Below are positions 63,924 through 64,000 of a DNA stretch of 64,000 nt, piece by piece. Under the pieces are notes generated by a model. It worked only from the letters and a program-made list of their open reading frames with translations, was not told where the DNA came from and made no database searches. The stretch comes from Ornithodoros turicata. Taxonomy: Eukaryota; Arthropoda; Arachnida; Ixodida; Argasidae. The DNA lies in assembly GCF_037126465.1 (NCBI RefSeq), contig NC_088201.1, forward strand, positions 129,890,665-129,954,664. Direction: 5' to 3'. A program made the translations under genes and the position numbers. The number at the start of each line of letters is the position of its first letter. Position 1 is the stretch's first letter.

Positions 63924-64000
63924 CTCGAAATACGGACTGCTCCGCTAGGGATTACCCTCTTCTTTCGCAACGGCAGTCTTTTCGTCCGTGTTGGCCATTC

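Overview
This window reads as a repeat-dominated region of an arthropod nuclear genome, most probably a hard or soft tick. That assignment is an inference from the mix of elements: Penelope-like elements with hammerhead motifs, I-type LINEs, P-type transposons, tRNA-derived SINEs ending in CAC/CCA repeats, and small TA-flanked foldback elements. I found no convincing host protein gene, rRNA, tRNA or CRISPR array. Almost everything recognisable is mobile DNA, much of it inserted into other mobile DNA.

Layout. 1-12 kb is mostly unassigned sequence with two complete foldback MITEs and a three-level nest (foldback MITE > mariner-like element > LINE fragment). 12.2-17.9 kb is a plus-strand LTR element with an AGTTT target duplication; it contains a minus-strand Ty3/Gypsy gag-pol fragment and a minus-strand miniature LTR element. 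19.3-25.5 kb holds a 77-bp minisatellite, Gypsy and BEL/Pao remnants, a long-TIR MITE, a THAP remnant and SINEs. 25.7-28.3 kb holds two tandem arrays (236-bp and 288-bp units) with hammerhead ribozyme motifs. 28.4-33.0 kb is a near-complete Penelope-like element facing a 5'-truncated inverted copy. 33.0-41.25 kb holds two degraded copies of a second Penelope family, one split by a TIR element and one by an LTR element. 41.3-50.7 kb has more hammerhead arrays and an I-type LINE split by a decayed P-type transposon. 50.7-56.4 kb is an apparently intact P-type transposon with 8-bp target duplication, TIRs and a five-exon 923-residue transposase. 56.5-61.4 kb is a second LINE, a Penelope 3' end and a complete small LTR element. 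61.4-62.65 kb is another hammerhead array. The right edge enters a Gypsy reverse transcriptase.

How the parts fit. Seven tandem arrays (A-G here) carry a hammerhead core in each unit. Helices I, II and III differ in sequence between arrays but stay complementary, and helix III is a self-complementary hexamer in nearly all of them. This matches the published description of animal retrozymes, non-autonomous elements thought to be moved by Penelope-like enzymes. The Penelope elements here carry their own hammerhead motif near the 3' end, and arrays and Penelope ends share the same (TA)n junctions, so a candidate autonomous partner sits beside its presumed dependants. A second recurring system is a set of three LTR elements with a tRNA-Lys-type primer site, no pol of their own, and one conserved protein with a C-x2-C-x5-H-x3-H finger and an acidic C-terminus.
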